A stretch of DNA of 64,000 bases from positions 3,782,001 through 3,846,000 of the forward strand of contig NZ_BAAAWN010000001.1 in assembly GCF_039535095.1 (NCBI RefSeq), written 5' to 3'. Source of the stretch: Arthrobacter ramosus. GTDB taxonomy: Bacteria > Actinomycetota > Actinomycetes > Actinomycetales > Micrococcaceae. The position numbers and the translations under genes are program-made. The stretch's first letter is position 1. Each line of letters starts with the position of its first letter. The notes below the pieces were generated by a model, which saw only the letters and a list, made by a program, of their open reading frames with translations, was not told where the DNA came from and did not search any database. Below, piece by piece: positions 16,269-26,140 of this stretch.

Positions 16269-19200
16269 GTGTTTTTTCTCGATTCAGTAGATGCAAGGCA
16301 ACCGCAGGATTTGGTGTTTTCCGCCAGCGACCTCGTGACGGCCTCCACGTGCGAGTACCAGTTGCTGCGCAAGTTGGACGAGAAGCTGGGCCGCTCGCAG
16401 AAGCCGGCCTTCGACGTCGACGAAATGCTGGAACGGACCGCCGCGCTGGGCGACGTTCACGAGCACGGGGTGCTGGACCGTTTCGTGGCCGAGTTCGGCA
16501 CCTGGGATCCGCTGGCGCGCACTGGCGTGTTCGACGTCGTTCCCGCCAAAGCGATGGACCGCGCCACCCTGCAAGCCAAGCATGCGGAATCCATCGAGGC
16601 GTTGCGATCCGGCGCGGATGTGGTCTTCCAGGCGGCATTCTTCGACGGTCAGTTTCACGGACGGTCCGATTTCCTCGTCAAACAGCCGGACGGCAGCTAC
16701 GCGGTCTACGACACCAAGCTCGCCCGCCACGCCAAGGTCACTGCGCTGTTGCAACTGGCTGCCTACGGCGAACAGCTGCTCAAGGCGGGAATCACTCCGG
16801 CCCCGGATCTGACCCTTGTCCTCGGGGCTACCATCCAGCGGGACCTTGCTGGATCGGACGGCCGTGGCGGCTTCGACTATGTGCACAGCGACCACCGGCT
16901 CGCCGATGTCCTGCCGGTGTTCCGTGAACGCCGGGACCGATTCCTCGCATTGACGGACGCGCACCGATCGCGCTTGGAGGCTATCCAATGGGGCGCGCCC
17001 GGAGTCACGGCGTGCGGTCGCTGCGACTACTGCAAAGAACAAGTGCGCCTCCACCGGGATCTGCTGATGGTGGCGGGGATGAGAATCAGCCGGCGCAAGA
17101 AGCTCATGGAAAACGGTATCTTCACCATCGACGCCCTTGCTGAGATGCCCGACGCCGCGGATTCCGCCACACGTCGTCTGCAGGAACAAGCCCGACTGCA
17201 AACCGGAACAGCCACACCCGATGGCACAGTCAATTACACCGACAAGACGGGCACAGCGAAGAGCATCAGCTATTCCGTTCTGGAGTCCAACTCCCTGGCC
17301 CGGCTCCCCCGGCCCGACGCGGGAGACATCTTCTTTGACTTCGAAGGAGACCCCCTGTGGCAAGACCCCGTAACCGGCCGCTGGGGACTGGAGTACTTGT
17401 TCGGGGTTATCGAAAATCCGACCGAGCCGGGCGAATCTCCGGTGTTCAAACCGTTCTGGGCACATTCCCGGGCTCAGGAACGGCAGGCGTTCGTCGAGTT
17501 CCTCGAGTACGTGGAAGAACGCCGCATGAAGTATCCGGATATGCGGATCTACCACTACGCTGCCTACGAGAAAACCGCGCTGCGGAACCTGTCGGTCATC
17601 CACACTGTGGGCGAAGCCGCCGTGGACAACCTCCTCCGCGAAGGCGTGCTGGTGGACCTCTACGACACCGTGCGGCACAGCATCCGCATCTCTGAGGACT
17701 CGTACAGCATCAAGAAACTCGAGCCCCTGTATATGGGCAAGCATTTGCGTTCGGGCGAAGTGACCGACGCCGGAGCCTCCGTGGTTGCCTACGCCAACTA
17801 CTGCACGGCCCGGGACGCGAACCGCGAGGATGAAGCGGCAACGATCCTGGCGGGTATTTCCGACTACAACGAATACGACTGCCTCTCCACTCTCGAACTG
17901 CGGAATTGGCTGCTGGGCCTGGCAGCGGAACGCTCCATTGAACCCGGTTTTCCGGTTCCTTCGGGACCCGAGCTACCCGCGGAGACTGAGCCGGACAAGT
18001 ACGAGGCCGCGCCGGAGGAAACAGCCCTCCTCGACTACCTTGCGGACTTGCCGGACGATTCCCTCCGCTCCGACGACAACCGGGCGGTGGCCATGGTGGC
18101 GGCCGCGGTCGGCTTTCACCGGCGTGAGGACAAGCAATTCTGGTGGGGACACTTCGACCGCCTGGACCGGCCCGTCTCCGAATGGGAAGACACGAGGGAC
18201 TGCTTCATCGTGGAAGGCGGCGAAGTGGTGCGTGACTGGGGCATACTGCCTGGAAAGCGGAACCCCTCAAGGGATGTGCTGTTCTTCGGCCGCGCAGCCG
18301 AAGGATCAGGCTTCGGATCCGGTAAGACGTACTTCCGGATGTACGGTCCACCCGTGCCGGAGGCGTTCGACGGCAAGGCATTTAGTGCCCAGGGCAGGTC
18401 AGGAGCAGGGGGAACCGAAATCCTGGAGGTCGGCGGTTACGGCCCTGCTGACGGAGCCGGAGAGGACCAAGCTGCCAAGGAAGCCGGCGATACAGTTCTG
18501 GTCCGGGAGATCCTGCCCAGCAAAACGTCCCCTTTCCAGCAGCTGCCCATGGCACTCACGCCGGATGCTCCCGTCAACACAAAAGGTCAGCGCGCGGCCC
18601 TCTCGGAACTGGCCATCGAGGTACGCTCCAGTCTGCCGTCATGGCCGAAGGACCCGGCTTTGGACCTGCTGCGTCGCATCCCGCCCCGGCTGAAAAGCCT
18701 TGGGGCCCTGCCCGTGGTCGAGCCCGGAGACGATGGGTATGTCAATGCCGTGACAGCCGCTGTCAACAACCTCGACCATTCCTACGTCGCAGTCCAAGGC
18801 CCTCCCGGCACGGGGAAGACCTATGTCGGCTCACGCGTCGTGGCCCGATTGGTGGCGAAAGGTTGGAAGGTCGGGGTAGTGGGCCAATCGAACGCCATGA
18901 TTGAGAACATGCTTTGCACGGCAATTGAGGCCGGGGTGAATCCCGACGTTGTCGCCAAGGATATGAAGCACGATGGCGACGTGCCGTGGAGCCGGCGCAA
19001 GGACAAGGACGTCGCCCGCCTCCTCGCCGCACCAGGCGGTTGCCTCATCGGCGGCACTGCCTGGGTTATGACGGGAAGCTCCGTGCCCGCCGGATCCCTG
19101 GACTTGCTCGTCATCGACGAAGCCGGTCAGTTCTCCCTCGCCAACACCCTCGCCGTGAGCCGGGCAACAAAGAGACTCCTGCTCCTCGGCGACCCCCAGC

Positions 19201-19931
19201 AACTTCCCCAAGTCACCCAAGGCAAGCACCCCGAACCGGTCGATGAGTCTGCACTCGGCTGGCTGGCCCACGGTCTGCACACGCTGCCCGCGGAGCTCGG
19301 CTACTTCCTGGCGACGTCGTGGCGCATGCACCCGGATTTGTGCGCTGCGGTGTCTGAACTGTCTTACGATGGTCGGCTGCATTCGGCACCGGCTGCCTCC
19401 GGGCGGCGGCTCTCCGGAGTTCGGGCCGGCGTCGAGTGCGTTTACGTCCCGCACAGCGGAAATTCCACCCAGTCTCCGGAAGAAGCTGCGGAGGTAGTCC
19501 GCCAAGTCAGGGCACACCTTGGCCCGGCTTGGCTGGACCCTCGCGAATCACCCGAGGAGCGGCCGCTGCTTGAAAAGGACATCCTCGTAGTGGCTGCCTA
19601 TAACGCCCAGGTGCAGCTCATCCAGCACGAACTGAGAGCGGCTGGACTTCGCGGCGTGCGGGTGGGGACCGTGGACAAGTTCCAGGGCCAGGAAGCTCCC
19701 GTGGTGATCGTCTCCATGGCTGCGTCCGCTGCCGCCGAGGTACCGCGCGGCATGGAGTTCCTGCTCTCGCGCAACCGAATCAATGTGGCGGTGTCGCGCG
19801 GTCAGTGGCGCGCCGTCGTCGTACGCTCACCGGAGCTGACCAACTACCTGCCCACCCAACCGGAAGGGCTGGAGCACCTGGGCGGTTTTGTGGGACTGTG
19901 CCAGCGTGGCAACCCAACTGACTCGCATTAG
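16269..19931 (+). CDS. TM0106-type RecB-like nuclease fused to an SF1 (Dna2/Upf1-like) helicase
   Basis: About 1220 residues. Order: PD-(D/E)XK nuclease (about 10-270; GRSDFLV, VYDTKLARH), a Cys cluster (CGRCDYC), a DEDD-type RNase H-like domain (about 350-560; FFDFEGDP, YNEYDCLSTLELR), then the helicase. Helicase motifs: GPPGTGKT near 843, DEAGQFSL, GDPQQLPQV, VDKFQGQEAPVVIV and NRINVAVSRG. This suggests two nuclease folds and a DNA/RNA translocase in one cytoplasmic protein, for DNA processing or defence. I prefer the GTG at 16269 after GGGGG; a TTG at 16236 is possible. Its last codons lie inside a palindromic repeat. Confidence 0.85.
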   Translation: MFFLDSVDARQPQDLVFSASDLVTASTCEYQLLRKLDEKLGRSQKPAFDVDEMLERTAALGDVHEHGVLDRFVAEFGTWDPLARTGVFDVVPAKAMDRATLQAKHAESIEALRSGADVVFQAAFFDGQFHGRSDFLVKQPDGSYAVYDTKLARHAKVTALLQLAAYGEQLLKAGITPAPDLTLVLGATIQRDLAGSDGRGGFDYVHSDHRLADVLPVFRERRDRFLALTDAHRSRLEAIQWGAPGVTACGRCDYCKEQVRLHRDLLMVAGMRISRRKKLMENGIFTIDALAEMPDAADSATRRLQEQARLQTGTATPDGTVNYTDKTGTAKSISYSVLESNSLARLPRPDAGDIFFDFEGDPLWQDPVTGRWGLEYLFGVIENPTEPGESPVFKPFWAHSRAQERQAFVEFLEYVEERRMKYPDMRIYHYAAYEKTALRNLSVIHTVGEAAVDNLLREGVLVDLYDTVRHSIRISEDSYSIKKLEPLYMGKHLRSGEVTDAGASVVAYANYCTARDANREDEAATILAGISDYNEYDCLSTLELRNWLLGLAAERSIEPGFPVPSGPELPAETEPDKYEAAPEETALLDYLADLPDDSLRSDDNRAVAMVAAAVGFHRREDKQFWWGHFDRLDRPVSEWEDTRDCFIVEGGEVVRDWGILPGKRNPSRDVLFFGRAAEGSGFGSGKTYFRMYGPPVPEAFDGKAFSAQGRSGAGGTEILEVGGYGPADGAGEDQAAKEAGDTVLVREILPSKTSPFQQLPMALTPDAPVNTKGQRAALSELAIEVRSSLPSWPKDPALDLLRRIPPRLKSLGALPVVEPGDDGYVNAVTAAVNNLDHSYVAVQGPPGTGKTYVGSRVVARLVAKGWKVGVVGQSNAMIENMLCTAIEAGVNPDVVAKDMKHDGDVPWSRRKDKDVARLLAAPGGCLIGGTAWVMTGSSVPAGSLDLLVIDEAGQFSLANTLAVSRATKRLLLLGDPQQLPQVTQGKHPEPVDESALGWLAHGLHTLPAELGYFLATSWRMHPDLCAAVSELSYDGRLHSAPAASGRRLSGVRAGVECVYVPHSGNSTQSPEEAAEVVRQVRAHLGPAWLDPRESPEERPLLEKDILVVAAYNAQVQLIQHELRAAGLRGVRVGTVDKFQGQEAPVVIVSMAASAAAEVPRGMEFLLSRNRINVAVSRGQWRAVVVRSPELTNYLPTQPEGLEHLGGFVGLCQRGNPTDSH

Positions 19932-19978
19932 TTGTCGTTATGCGGCTCCAAAACGACAACAACTGCGAGCTAGTTGGG
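19913..19978. repeat. Palindromic repeat, family A (copy 1), spanning both stop codons
   Basis: Arms of 27 bases (19913-19939 and 19952-19978) with few mismatches: CCCAACT..CTCGCA...GTTGTCGTT against its complement, loop 12 bases. It supplies the stop codons of both convergent genes (19931 and 19970) and probably terminates both transcripts. Related copies lie at 49937-50002 and 57977-58041. Confidence 0.8.
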
Positions 19979-20713
19979 CAACCCCAGCGCTTCATCCAGT
20001 ACGGCACCGAAGTTCGCTGCGTCGTGGGCGAAGCGGCCTAGGAAAAGTCCGGACACACCCCGCAGTTCAGGCAGGAGCCCCGGCTTGGCCGAGCCACCGT
20101 AAATGATCGGCAGCCCGGCGAGGCCATGTTCGGCGAGCAAGTCCCGGAGACGGGCGACGACGTCGGACACGTAAGCCGCGCCGGCTGGCTCGGTAGCACC
20201 GATGGCCCAAACCGGTTCGTACGCGATAACCAAACGAGCCGCCGTCGCCCAGTCGTCCCGGACGGCGACAGAGATCTGCCGGAACACGAACGACGCCGAC
20301 ACCGCCGGATCGGCAACGGCCTCCTCGCCGACACACAACAGCGGGGTCAACCCTGCATCCAACGCGGCCCGGACCTTCAATGCGACCACGGCGTCGTCCT
20401 CGGCGAAGTGCCGGCGTCGTTCCGCGTGTCCGATCTCCACGAGCCGCACACCCAACTCGGCCAGCAGGGACGGTGACACTTCACCCGTCCACGGACCCTC
20501 AGCCCAGCCACAGTTCTGCGCGCCCAGGAGAAGCGAAGAACCTTCCAGAATCCGGACCGCGTCGGGCAATATGGGGAACGACGGGATCACAAACGGGACC
20601 ACCCGCCCGGCCACAAGGGCCGGACGGGCGTCCACTTCACTTCGCAGTTGCTCCAGCCAAGACAGGCTGTGGCGGTAGCCCATGTACATCTTGGTGCTGA
20701 CCCCGATGTACAA
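19970..20713 (-). CDS. Triosephosphate-isomerase-like protein, probable L-erythrulose-1-phosphate isomerase
   Basis: 247 residues from a TTG at 20713, which starts 4 bases after the transporter stop. The TIM fold is intact: Lys in STKMYMGY, catalytic His in EIGHAERR, Glu in AYEPVWAIG, and phosphate loop YGGSAKPG. EIGHAERR instead of IGHSERR, and placement beside an erythrulose-type kinase and RpiB protein rather than glycolytic genes, fits the LerI branch described for erythritol/threitol use in Mycobacterium smegmatis. There it converts L-erythrulose 1-phosphate to D-erythrulose 4-phosphate. It is the last gene of the operon. Confidence 0.8.
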   Translation of the reverse strand: MYIGVSTKMYMGYRHSLSWLEQLRSEVDARPALVAGRVVPFVIPSFPILPDAVRILEGSSLLLGAQNCGWAEGPWTGEVSPSLLAELGVRLVEIGHAERRRHFAEDDAVVALKVRAALDAGLTPLLCVGEEAVADPAVSASFVFRQISVAVRDDWATAARLVIAYEPVWAIGATEPAGAAYVSDVVARLRDLLAEHGLAGLPIIYGGSAKPGLLPELRGVSGLFLGRFAHDAANFGAVLDEALGLPN

Positions 20714-20717
20714 CGGG

Positions 20718-22067
20718 CTACTTGCCCAGGAGATCGTCGGCCTTGTTCCTGAATGCCCGGGTGCCATACATCATGGCGGCCGCCAGGAAGGGCAGAATTC
20801 CGAGCGCGTAAACCCCGGCCGATCCGGTGGGGTCTGCCGTGGCGCTGTTGACCGCGGTCCGCAGGATCGGAGCCACGAAACCGCCCAGGTTGCCCAGCGA
20901 GTTGATCAGGCCGATGCCGGCCGCGGCTGCGGACCCGGCAAGGAATGCCGTGGGGTAGGCCCAGACGACCGGCCCGACGGCGAGGAAGCTGCATACCGCG
21001 AGGGTGATGAAGACCATCCCCAGCACCGGTTGGTGGTTGGTCCCGGCCCAAGCCGAACCCAGGATGCACAGACCTGTCGATACGAACAGCACCGTGCCGA
21101 ACATGCGGCGCTTGGCGACGGTGTTGGCTGCCCGACCGATCAGGTAGCAGGCGAAGATACCGAAGAACCACGGAACCGCGATCAGCAGGCCGACAGCGAG
21201 CCCCACCTTTTGGCCCGTCAGCGAAGAAACCTGCTGCGGGAGGAAGAAGGTGACGCCGTAAACGGCGATCTGCAGGCAGAAATAGATGAGGGTGAAGTAC
21301 CAGACGCGACCGTTGCGCATCGCCGCAAACACGCCCCGCGGCCCGGTTTCATCCTTGACAGTGTCCTCCTGAGTCATGATCTCCTTGAGCGCGAACTTCT
21401 CGTCGACGTTAAGGAACTTGGCCTTCTCCGGGCCGTTGATCAGGAAGAAGAACGCCGCAATGCCGGCGAGCACGGCCAGGATGCCCTCGGTGAAGAACAT
21501 GACCTGCCAGCCGCGGACGCCCGGAAGCTGGTCGCCGATATTGATGAGCCAGCCCGAGAGGGGGTTGCCGATCATCTGGGAGAACGGCTGGGCGAGGTAG
21601 AAGACCGCGAACATCTGCACGCGCACCTTGTTCGGGAACCACTCGGCCAGGTACATGATGACGCCAGGGAACAGGCCCGCCTCGGTCACGCCGAGCAGGA
21701 ACCGCAGGATCACGAAGGACGTCTCACCCTGCACGAACGCAAAGCAGGCCGAGACGATGCCCCAGGTGATGGCAATACGGGCAAGCCAGATCTTCGCACC
21801 GACCTTCTTGAGCAGCAGGTTGCTGGGGATTTCAAAGATCGCGTAACCGATGAAGAAAATACCGGCACCGAGCGCGAACGCCCCGGCCGAGACGCCTTTG
21901 TCAGCGCCGAGCGCAGCTTCGGCGAAACCGACGTTGGTGCGGTCGAGGAAGGAGACCACATAGAGGATGACCAGCATCGGCATGAGCCGGGTGGCAGCCT
22001 TGCGGATCGCCGATTTCAGGACCGGCGAATCCAGCATCTCCTTCGTGGATGAAGTGGCAAGGGACAT
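20718..22067 (-). CDS. MFS transporter, anion:cation symporter (ACS) family
   Basis: 449 residues, 12 membrane helices in two halves with a central cytoplasmic loop near 200-250. The ACS signature is at the start (VSFLDRTNVGFAEAAL), and the second-helix region IFFIGYAIFEIPSNLLLKKVG is conserved. ACS members import organic and sugar acids (galactonate, hexuronates, tartrate, phthalate) with protons. In this operon it most likely imports the substrate, favouring a carboxylated sugar over a neutral polyol. AACGAGGAG precedes the ATG. Confidence 0.88.
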   Translation of the reverse strand: MSLATSSTKEMLDSPVLKSAIRKAATRLMPMLVILYVVSFLDRTNVGFAEAALGADKGVSAGAFALGAGIFFIGYAIFEIPSNLLLKKVGAKIWLARIAITWGIVSACFAFVQGETSFVILRFLLGVTEAGLFPGVIMYLAEWFPNKVRVQMFAVFYLAQPFSQMIGNPLSGWLINIGDQLPGVRGWQVMFFTEGILAVLAGIAAFFFLINGPEKAKFLNVDEKFALKEIMTQEDTVKDETGPRGVFAAMRNGRVWYFTLIYFCLQIAVYGVTFFLPQQVSSLTGQKVGLAVGLLIAVPWFFGIFACYLIGRAANTVAKRRMFGTVLFVSTGLCILGSAWAGTNHQPVLGMVFITLAVCSFLAVGPVVWAYPTAFLAGSAAAAGIGLINSLGNLGGFVAPILRTAVNSATADPTGSAGVYALGILPFLAAAMMYGTRAFRNKADDLLGK

Positions 22068-22136
22068 CGAAACTCCTCGTTGAGTAATGACAGTTGAGTA
22101 ATCAGTGTTGGGTAGTCAGGTTTCAGGCATTCCGGA

Positions 22137-22904
22137 TTAGTGCATGTACAAGCCGCCGTCGACATTCAGCGTCTGGCCCGAGATGTAGCCGGAGTCTTCG
22201 CTGATGAGGAAGGCGATGGCGGCGGCGATATCCCGGGTGGAGCCCACGCGGTTCACCACGAGGTCCTTGGTGAGTTCGTCCTTGCGTTCCTCGCTGAGGG
22301 TGCCGCCCATGATGTCGGTGTCGATCGGGCCGGGAGATATGGCGTTGACGGTGATGTCGTACTCGCCCAGTTCGCGGGCGGTGGCGCGGGTCAGCCCGAT
22401 GACGCCGGCCTTGGCCACCGAGTACGGGGTCTTCGAGAACGTCCCGCCGCCGCGCTGCGCGGAAACCGAGGAGATGTTCACGATGCGTCCGATGCGGTTC
22501 TTGACCATTGACTCGGCCACGCGGCGGGTGGCGTAGTGGACGCCGTTGAGGTTGATGCTCAGGACACGGTTCCACTCGGCCGGCTCGAGTTCCAGGTACG
22601 GAATCGGTGAACTGACGCCGGCAACGTTGGCCAGGGCTACGATCTGCGGCAACTCGGCCTCGAGCGTGTCGATCGCCGAGCGCACGGATGCTTCATCGGC
22701 CACGTTGGCGCCCACGCCATAGGCCTGCACGCCATATTCGGCGGCGATTTCCTTGGCGGTGCTCTTGCAGAGGGCGTCGTCGAGGTCGATGATGCCGATG
22801 TTCCAGCCCTGCGCTGCAAGGTAGTTGACGGTTGCCCGGCCGATGCCGCGCTCGGAGACGGCGCCGGTGACGATCGCGGTGCGTTCTGCGGGGAAGGTGT
22901 TCAT
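22137..22904 (-). CDS. Short-chain dehydrogenase/reductase
   Basis: 255-residue classical SDR: nucleotide site TGAVSERGIGRA, DV-type region VGANVADEAS, NVAGVS, catalytic Ser in NISSVSAQRG, YSVAK (Tyr/Lys), PGPIDTDIM, and C-terminal GQTLNVDGGLYMH. Asp in IIDLDD after strand 2 suggests NAD preference. It is mid-operon with the erythrulose-type genes, so it probably oxidises a hydroxyl group of the sugar acid or polyol; threitol dehydrogenases of this type are known in M. smegmatis. Substrate not determinable here. Confidence 0.85.
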   Translation of the reverse strand: MNTFPAERTAIVTGAVSERGIGRATVNYLAAQGWNIGIIDLDDALCKSTAKEIAAEYGVQAYGVGANVADEASVRSAIDTLEAELPQIVALANVAGVSSPIPYLELEPAEWNRVLSINLNGVHYATRRVAESMVKNRIGRIVNISSVSAQRGGGTFSKTPYSVAKAGVIGLTRATARELGEYDITVNAISPGPIDTDIMGGTLSEERKDELTKDLVVNRVGSTRDIAAAIAFLISEDSGYISGQTLNVDGGLYMH

Positions 22905-22929
22905 GGGTATTCTCCTGTGAATGTCGGGA

Positions 22930-23916
22930 CTAGTTGATGGGTGCCGGGCCGAGCTCGTCGAGGAGCTTCTGCATGGCCACGTAGGCCTTGTTCCGGTAAG
23001 CGATGAGTTCGGGCGTGCGTTCCGCAGGGACGTTGAGGAAGCCTGCCCCGGTCTTGGTCCCGAGCTTCCCCGCCTCCACGAGGTCGCTCAGGATCTTCGG
23101 GGTGGCGAAGCGTTCCGGGAATCCGGTCTGCAGGGACTTATAGCAGAAGTCGTAGACGTCCAGTCCGGCCATGTCCGCGATCGCGAATGGACCAAAGAAC
23201 GGCAAACGGAAGCCGAACGTCGTACGGACCAGGGTGTCGACGTCGTCGGCTGTTGCGATCCCCTGCTCCACCAGCTGCGCAGCCTCGTGGAAGAGCGCGT
23301 ACTGCAGCCGGTTGAGCACGAAACCGGTGACGTCCTTGACGACGGCGGTTTGCTTTCCGGCCGCGTGGACCAGTTCGCGGGAAGCAGCCACAGTCTCCGG
23401 CGTGGTGCCGGCGTGGGGAATGATCTCGACGCCGGGAATGAACGGCGACGGGTTGGAGAAGTGGACGCCCAGGAATCGCTCGGGAGCTGCGACGGCCTCG
23501 GCGAGAGCGGCAATGGAGATCGTGGAGGTGTTGGAGCCGATCAGCGCGTCCGGACGGGCGGCGGCGCTGATGCGGGCCAGGGTCTGGTGCTTGATGTCGA
23601 GGACCTCTGGGACGGCTTCTTCGATGAAGTCGGCGTCCGCCACGGCCTCTTCGATATCCTTGGCGGCCCACAGATTGGCCTTCAGGATTGCCGTGGAACC
23701 TTCAGGAAAGAGTCCAGCGGCCACGAATTCGTCCGACTCCACCAGCAGGCGGTCGTAGTTCTTCTGCGCGATTTCGGCGGACACATCCGCCAACGCCACG
23801 CGTGCCCCGCCGAGGGCCAGGACCTGCGCGATCCCGCCGCCCATGTAACCGGAGCCGACGACGGCGATCTTCCGGGCGGACGTCGTGCCCGCGGGGGTTT
23901 TCCGGGTTTCAGTCAT
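22930..23916 (-). CDS. 3-hydroxyacyl-CoA-dehydrogenase-like oxidoreductase
   Basis: 328 residues from the ATG at 23916, two bases downstream of the RpiB stop. N-terminal Rossmann fold (VVGSGYMGGGIAQVLALGG, ADVS acidic residue for NAD), SNTSTISI, catalytic HFSNP, then the C-terminal helical dimer domain (VTGFVLNRLQYALFHEA; FGPFAIADMAGLDV). The family includes L-gulonate 3-dehydrogenase, which oxidises the 3-hydroxyl of free sugar acids. With no fatty-acid genes nearby, a 3-hydroxy sugar acid is a better guess than an acyl-CoA. The product would be a 3-oxo acid. Confidence 0.8.
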   Translation of the reverse strand: MTETRKTPAGTTSARKIAVVGSGYMGGGIAQVLALGGARVALADVSAEIAQKNYDRLLVESDEFVAAGLFPEGSTAILKANLWAAKDIEEAVADADFIEEAVPEVLDIKHQTLARISAAARPDALIGSNTSTISIAALAEAVAAPERFLGVHFSNPSPFIPGVEIIPHAGTTPETVAASRELVHAAGKQTAVVKDVTGFVLNRLQYALFHEAAQLVEQGIATADDVDTLVRTTFGFRLPFFGPFAIADMAGLDVYDFCYKSLQTGFPERFATPKILSDLVEAGKLGTKTGAGFLNVPAERTPELIAYRNKAYVAMQKLLDELGPAPIN

Positions 23917-23917
23917 G

Positions 23918-24400
23918 TCACACTGCCTTTGTGTAATCGGGCTCGTAGGAGCAAATGGCGTCCACCTTGGCGGCGGAAGGTGATGTTTCGTCGAAGTGGT
24001 GGCCCAGCCATTCGCCCACCAGTTTCTTGGCCAGTTCCAAGCCAATCACCCGCTGTCCCATGGTCAGGACCTGGGCGTTGTTGCTCAGGACCGAGCGCTC
24101 CACGGAGTAGCTGTCGTGCGCGGTGACGGCCCGGATTCCGGGGACTTTGTTGGCCGCGATGGCCACGCCCAGGCCCGTGCCGCAGATCAAGAGGGTACGG
24201 TCTGCTTCGCCCTCGGCAACTTTGCGCGCCGCGTCCACGGCAACGTGCGGGTAGGCGGTGGAGTCGTTGGCGCCGACGCCCACGTCCTGCACCGACGCCA
24301 CCCGGGGATCGGCCTCAAGCAGCGCCATGAGTGCCTGCTTGTATTCGACGCCCGCTTCGTCATTGCCGACGACAATCCGCCAGCCCGCTGATGTGGTCAT
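23918..24400 (-). CDS. RpiB/LacA-family isomerase, probable D-erythrulose-4-phosphate isomerase
   Basis: 160 residues of the RpiB fold: [14 protein letters not shown], the catalytic-base Cys in [10 protein letters not shown], and [19 protein letters not shown] ending in MGQRVIG. The usual D-H-A-G at the start is D-E-A-G here. It overlaps the kinase by 4 bases (ATGA). RpiB paralogues next to LerI-type and DhaK-type proteins interconvert D-erythrulose 4-phosphate and D-erythrose 4-phosphate (DerI), feeding the pentose phosphate pathway. Ribose-5-phosphate isomerase is the alternative. Confidence 0.82.
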   Translation of the reverse strand: MTTSAGWRIVVGNDEAGVEYKQALMALLEADPRVASVQDVGVGANDSTAYPHVAVDAARKVAEGEADRTLLICGTGLGVAIAANKVPGIRAVTAHDSYSVERSVLSNNAQVLTMGQRVIGLELAKKLVGEWLGHHFDETSPSAAKVDAICSYEPDYTKAV

Positions 24401-26136
24401 GATTGAACTCCGTTTCCTGCCGGGGGCGCCAGCTGTGAATCGATATGTTGTGAGATCCTCGCCGTGATGAGCCCGAAGGAGACCGCGCCAGGATCAGGGT
24501 GGCCCAAGCTCTTCTCCGCGAGCGGACGGGCCCGGCCCTTGAGCGGACGCAAACGCGCCGTCTCAGCTGCCGCGGACTCGGCCGCCGCAGCAGCTACCGC
24601 AAGGGCCCGGTCAACCGGGGCTCCGGCGTCGAACTCTGTGAGGAACGCGTCCCGGAACGGCAGCAGCGCGTCCACCATGGTCTTATCGCCGGGTTCGGCT
24701 TTGCCGAGCTCCGTGATCGCCGAAACGAACGCAGTGACGGCGGCCGCCGCGTCCTCGCCCGAGTAGCCCGTTTTATTGCCGAGCGCCTGCCCGGCCGCAA
24801 TGATCGCCGAGCCCCACAGAGCGCCGGAGGTGCCGCCAGCACGTTCGCTCCAGGCCTCCCCCGCCGCCGTCAGGATCCGACCGACCGAGGCTCCGATTGC
24901 CGTTTCGGCTGCAGTGAAAGCCGCGTCCACGCCGCGTCGCATGCCGATGCCGTGGTCGCCGTCGCCGGCAATCGCGTCCAGCTTGCCGAGTTCTTCTTCA
25001 TGCTCGACGACGACGTCCCGCACCTGGGCGAGCACGGCCACGGCCTGCCGGCCGAGTCCGGCAGCAGCCGCGGTGGGCTGCTCGACGTCGGACTCGTCCA
25101 CCGCGGTGACGCTCCCTTGCTTGCGGAGCGGGCGGGGCGCGAGGTTGCCCTTGCGGAAAGCCGGGGTGTCCGCGGGTGCTGCCCAATACTGTTCGAGCTC
25201 CTCGTCCAGCCACAGCAGTGTCAGCGAGAGTCCGGACATGTCCAGGCTTGTCACGAGCTCGCCGCACTCGGGCTCGACCACCGTGAGTCCTGCTTTGCTG
25301 AGGAGCTTCTCGATCTTGCCGAAGAGCAGGAAGAGTTCGTCGTATTTGACGGTGCCGAGGCCGTTGACGATGGCCACCACTCGGTTTCCGGCGTCGTCCG
25401 GTTTGTCCTTGAGGAGCTTGGAGACAAGCAGCTCGGCGAGCTCGGAGGCGGTGGGCATTTTGTGTTCGGAGATGCCAGGCTCACCGTGGATGCCCAGGCC
25501 GAGGGACATCTGGCCCGCCGGAACGTGGAACAGCGGATCCGCGGCGCCCGGAAGGGTGCAACCGTCGAAGGCCACCCCCAGCGAGCGTGTGCGGTAGTTC
25601 GTCTTGATGGCCAACCGCTCGACGGCGTCGAGGTCCAGTCCCGCTTCGGCCGCGGCACCGGCGATCTTGAAGACCGTGAGGTCGCCCGCGATCCCCCGCC
25701 GCTTTTCGATCTGGTCCAACGGCGCGCTGGCGATGTCGTCGGTAACAGTCACGGTACGGGTCTCGATGCCTTCGGCGTTGAGCCGCAACTGTGCCTGGCC
25801 GAAGTGCAGCACGTCGCCGGCGTAGTTGCCATAGCTGAGCAGGACACCGCCACCGGCGTTGGCTGCCTTGGCCACCCGGTACACCTGGCCCGCCGCCGGG
25901 GAGGCGAACATGTTGCCGCACGCCGAGGCCGTTGCGAGGCCCGGTCCGACCAGTCCAGCGAAAGCAGGGTAGTGTCCCGAGCCGCCGCCCACCACCAGGG
26001 CGACCTGCCCGGTGGGGACTTCGGTGGACCGGACCACGCCGCCGTCCACCCGGGCAACGTAGCCGCGGTTGGCGGCGACGAATCCGTCCAGGGCATCGTC
26101 CGCGAAATCTGCGGGGTTGTCGAAAATCCTTGTCAT
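24397..26136 (-). CDS. DhaK-DhaL fusion kinase, probable erythrulose kinase
   Basis: 579 residues from the ATG at 26136. The DhaK domain (1-330) has [13 protein letters not shown] and the His that holds the ketose as a hemiketal in [10 protein letters not shown]. The DhaL ATP domain (about 370-570) has AGDGDHGIG for Mg-ADP and GGTSGALWG. Single-chain ATP-dependent DhaK-DhaL enzymes phosphorylate dihydroxyacetone or C4 ketoses. With LerI- and DerI-like neighbours, L- or D-erythrulose is the likeliest substrate. It starts 5 bases after the stop of the TIM-barrel gene. Confidence 0.87.
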   Translation of the reverse strand: MTRIFDNPADFADDALDGFVAANRGYVARVDGGVVRSTEVPTGQVALVVGGGSGHYPAFAGLVGPGLATASACGNMFASPAAGQVYRVAKAANAGGGVLLSYGNYAGDVLHFGQAQLRLNAEGIETRTVTVTDDIASAPLDQIEKRRGIAGDLTVFKIAGAAAEAGLDLDAVERLAIKTNYRTRSLGVAFDGCTLPGAADPLFHVPAGQMSLGLGIHGEPGISEHKMPTASELAELLVSKLLKDKPDDAGNRVVAIVNGLGTVKYDELFLLFGKIEKLLSKAGLTVVEPECGELVTSLDMSGLSLTLLWLDEELEQYWAAPADTPAFRKGNLAPRPLRKQGSVTAVDESDVEQPTAAAAGLGRQAVAVLAQVRDVVVEHEEELGKLDAIAGDGDHGIGMRRGVDAAFTAAETAIGASVGRILTAAGEAWSERAGGTSGALWGSAIIAAGQALGNKTGYSGEDAAAAVTAFVSAITELGKAEPGDKTMVDALLPFRDAFLTEFDAGAPVDRALAVAAAAAESAAAETARLRPLKGRARPLAEKSLGHPDPGAVSFGLITARISQHIDSQLAPPAGNGVQS

Positions 26137-26140
26137 GGTT

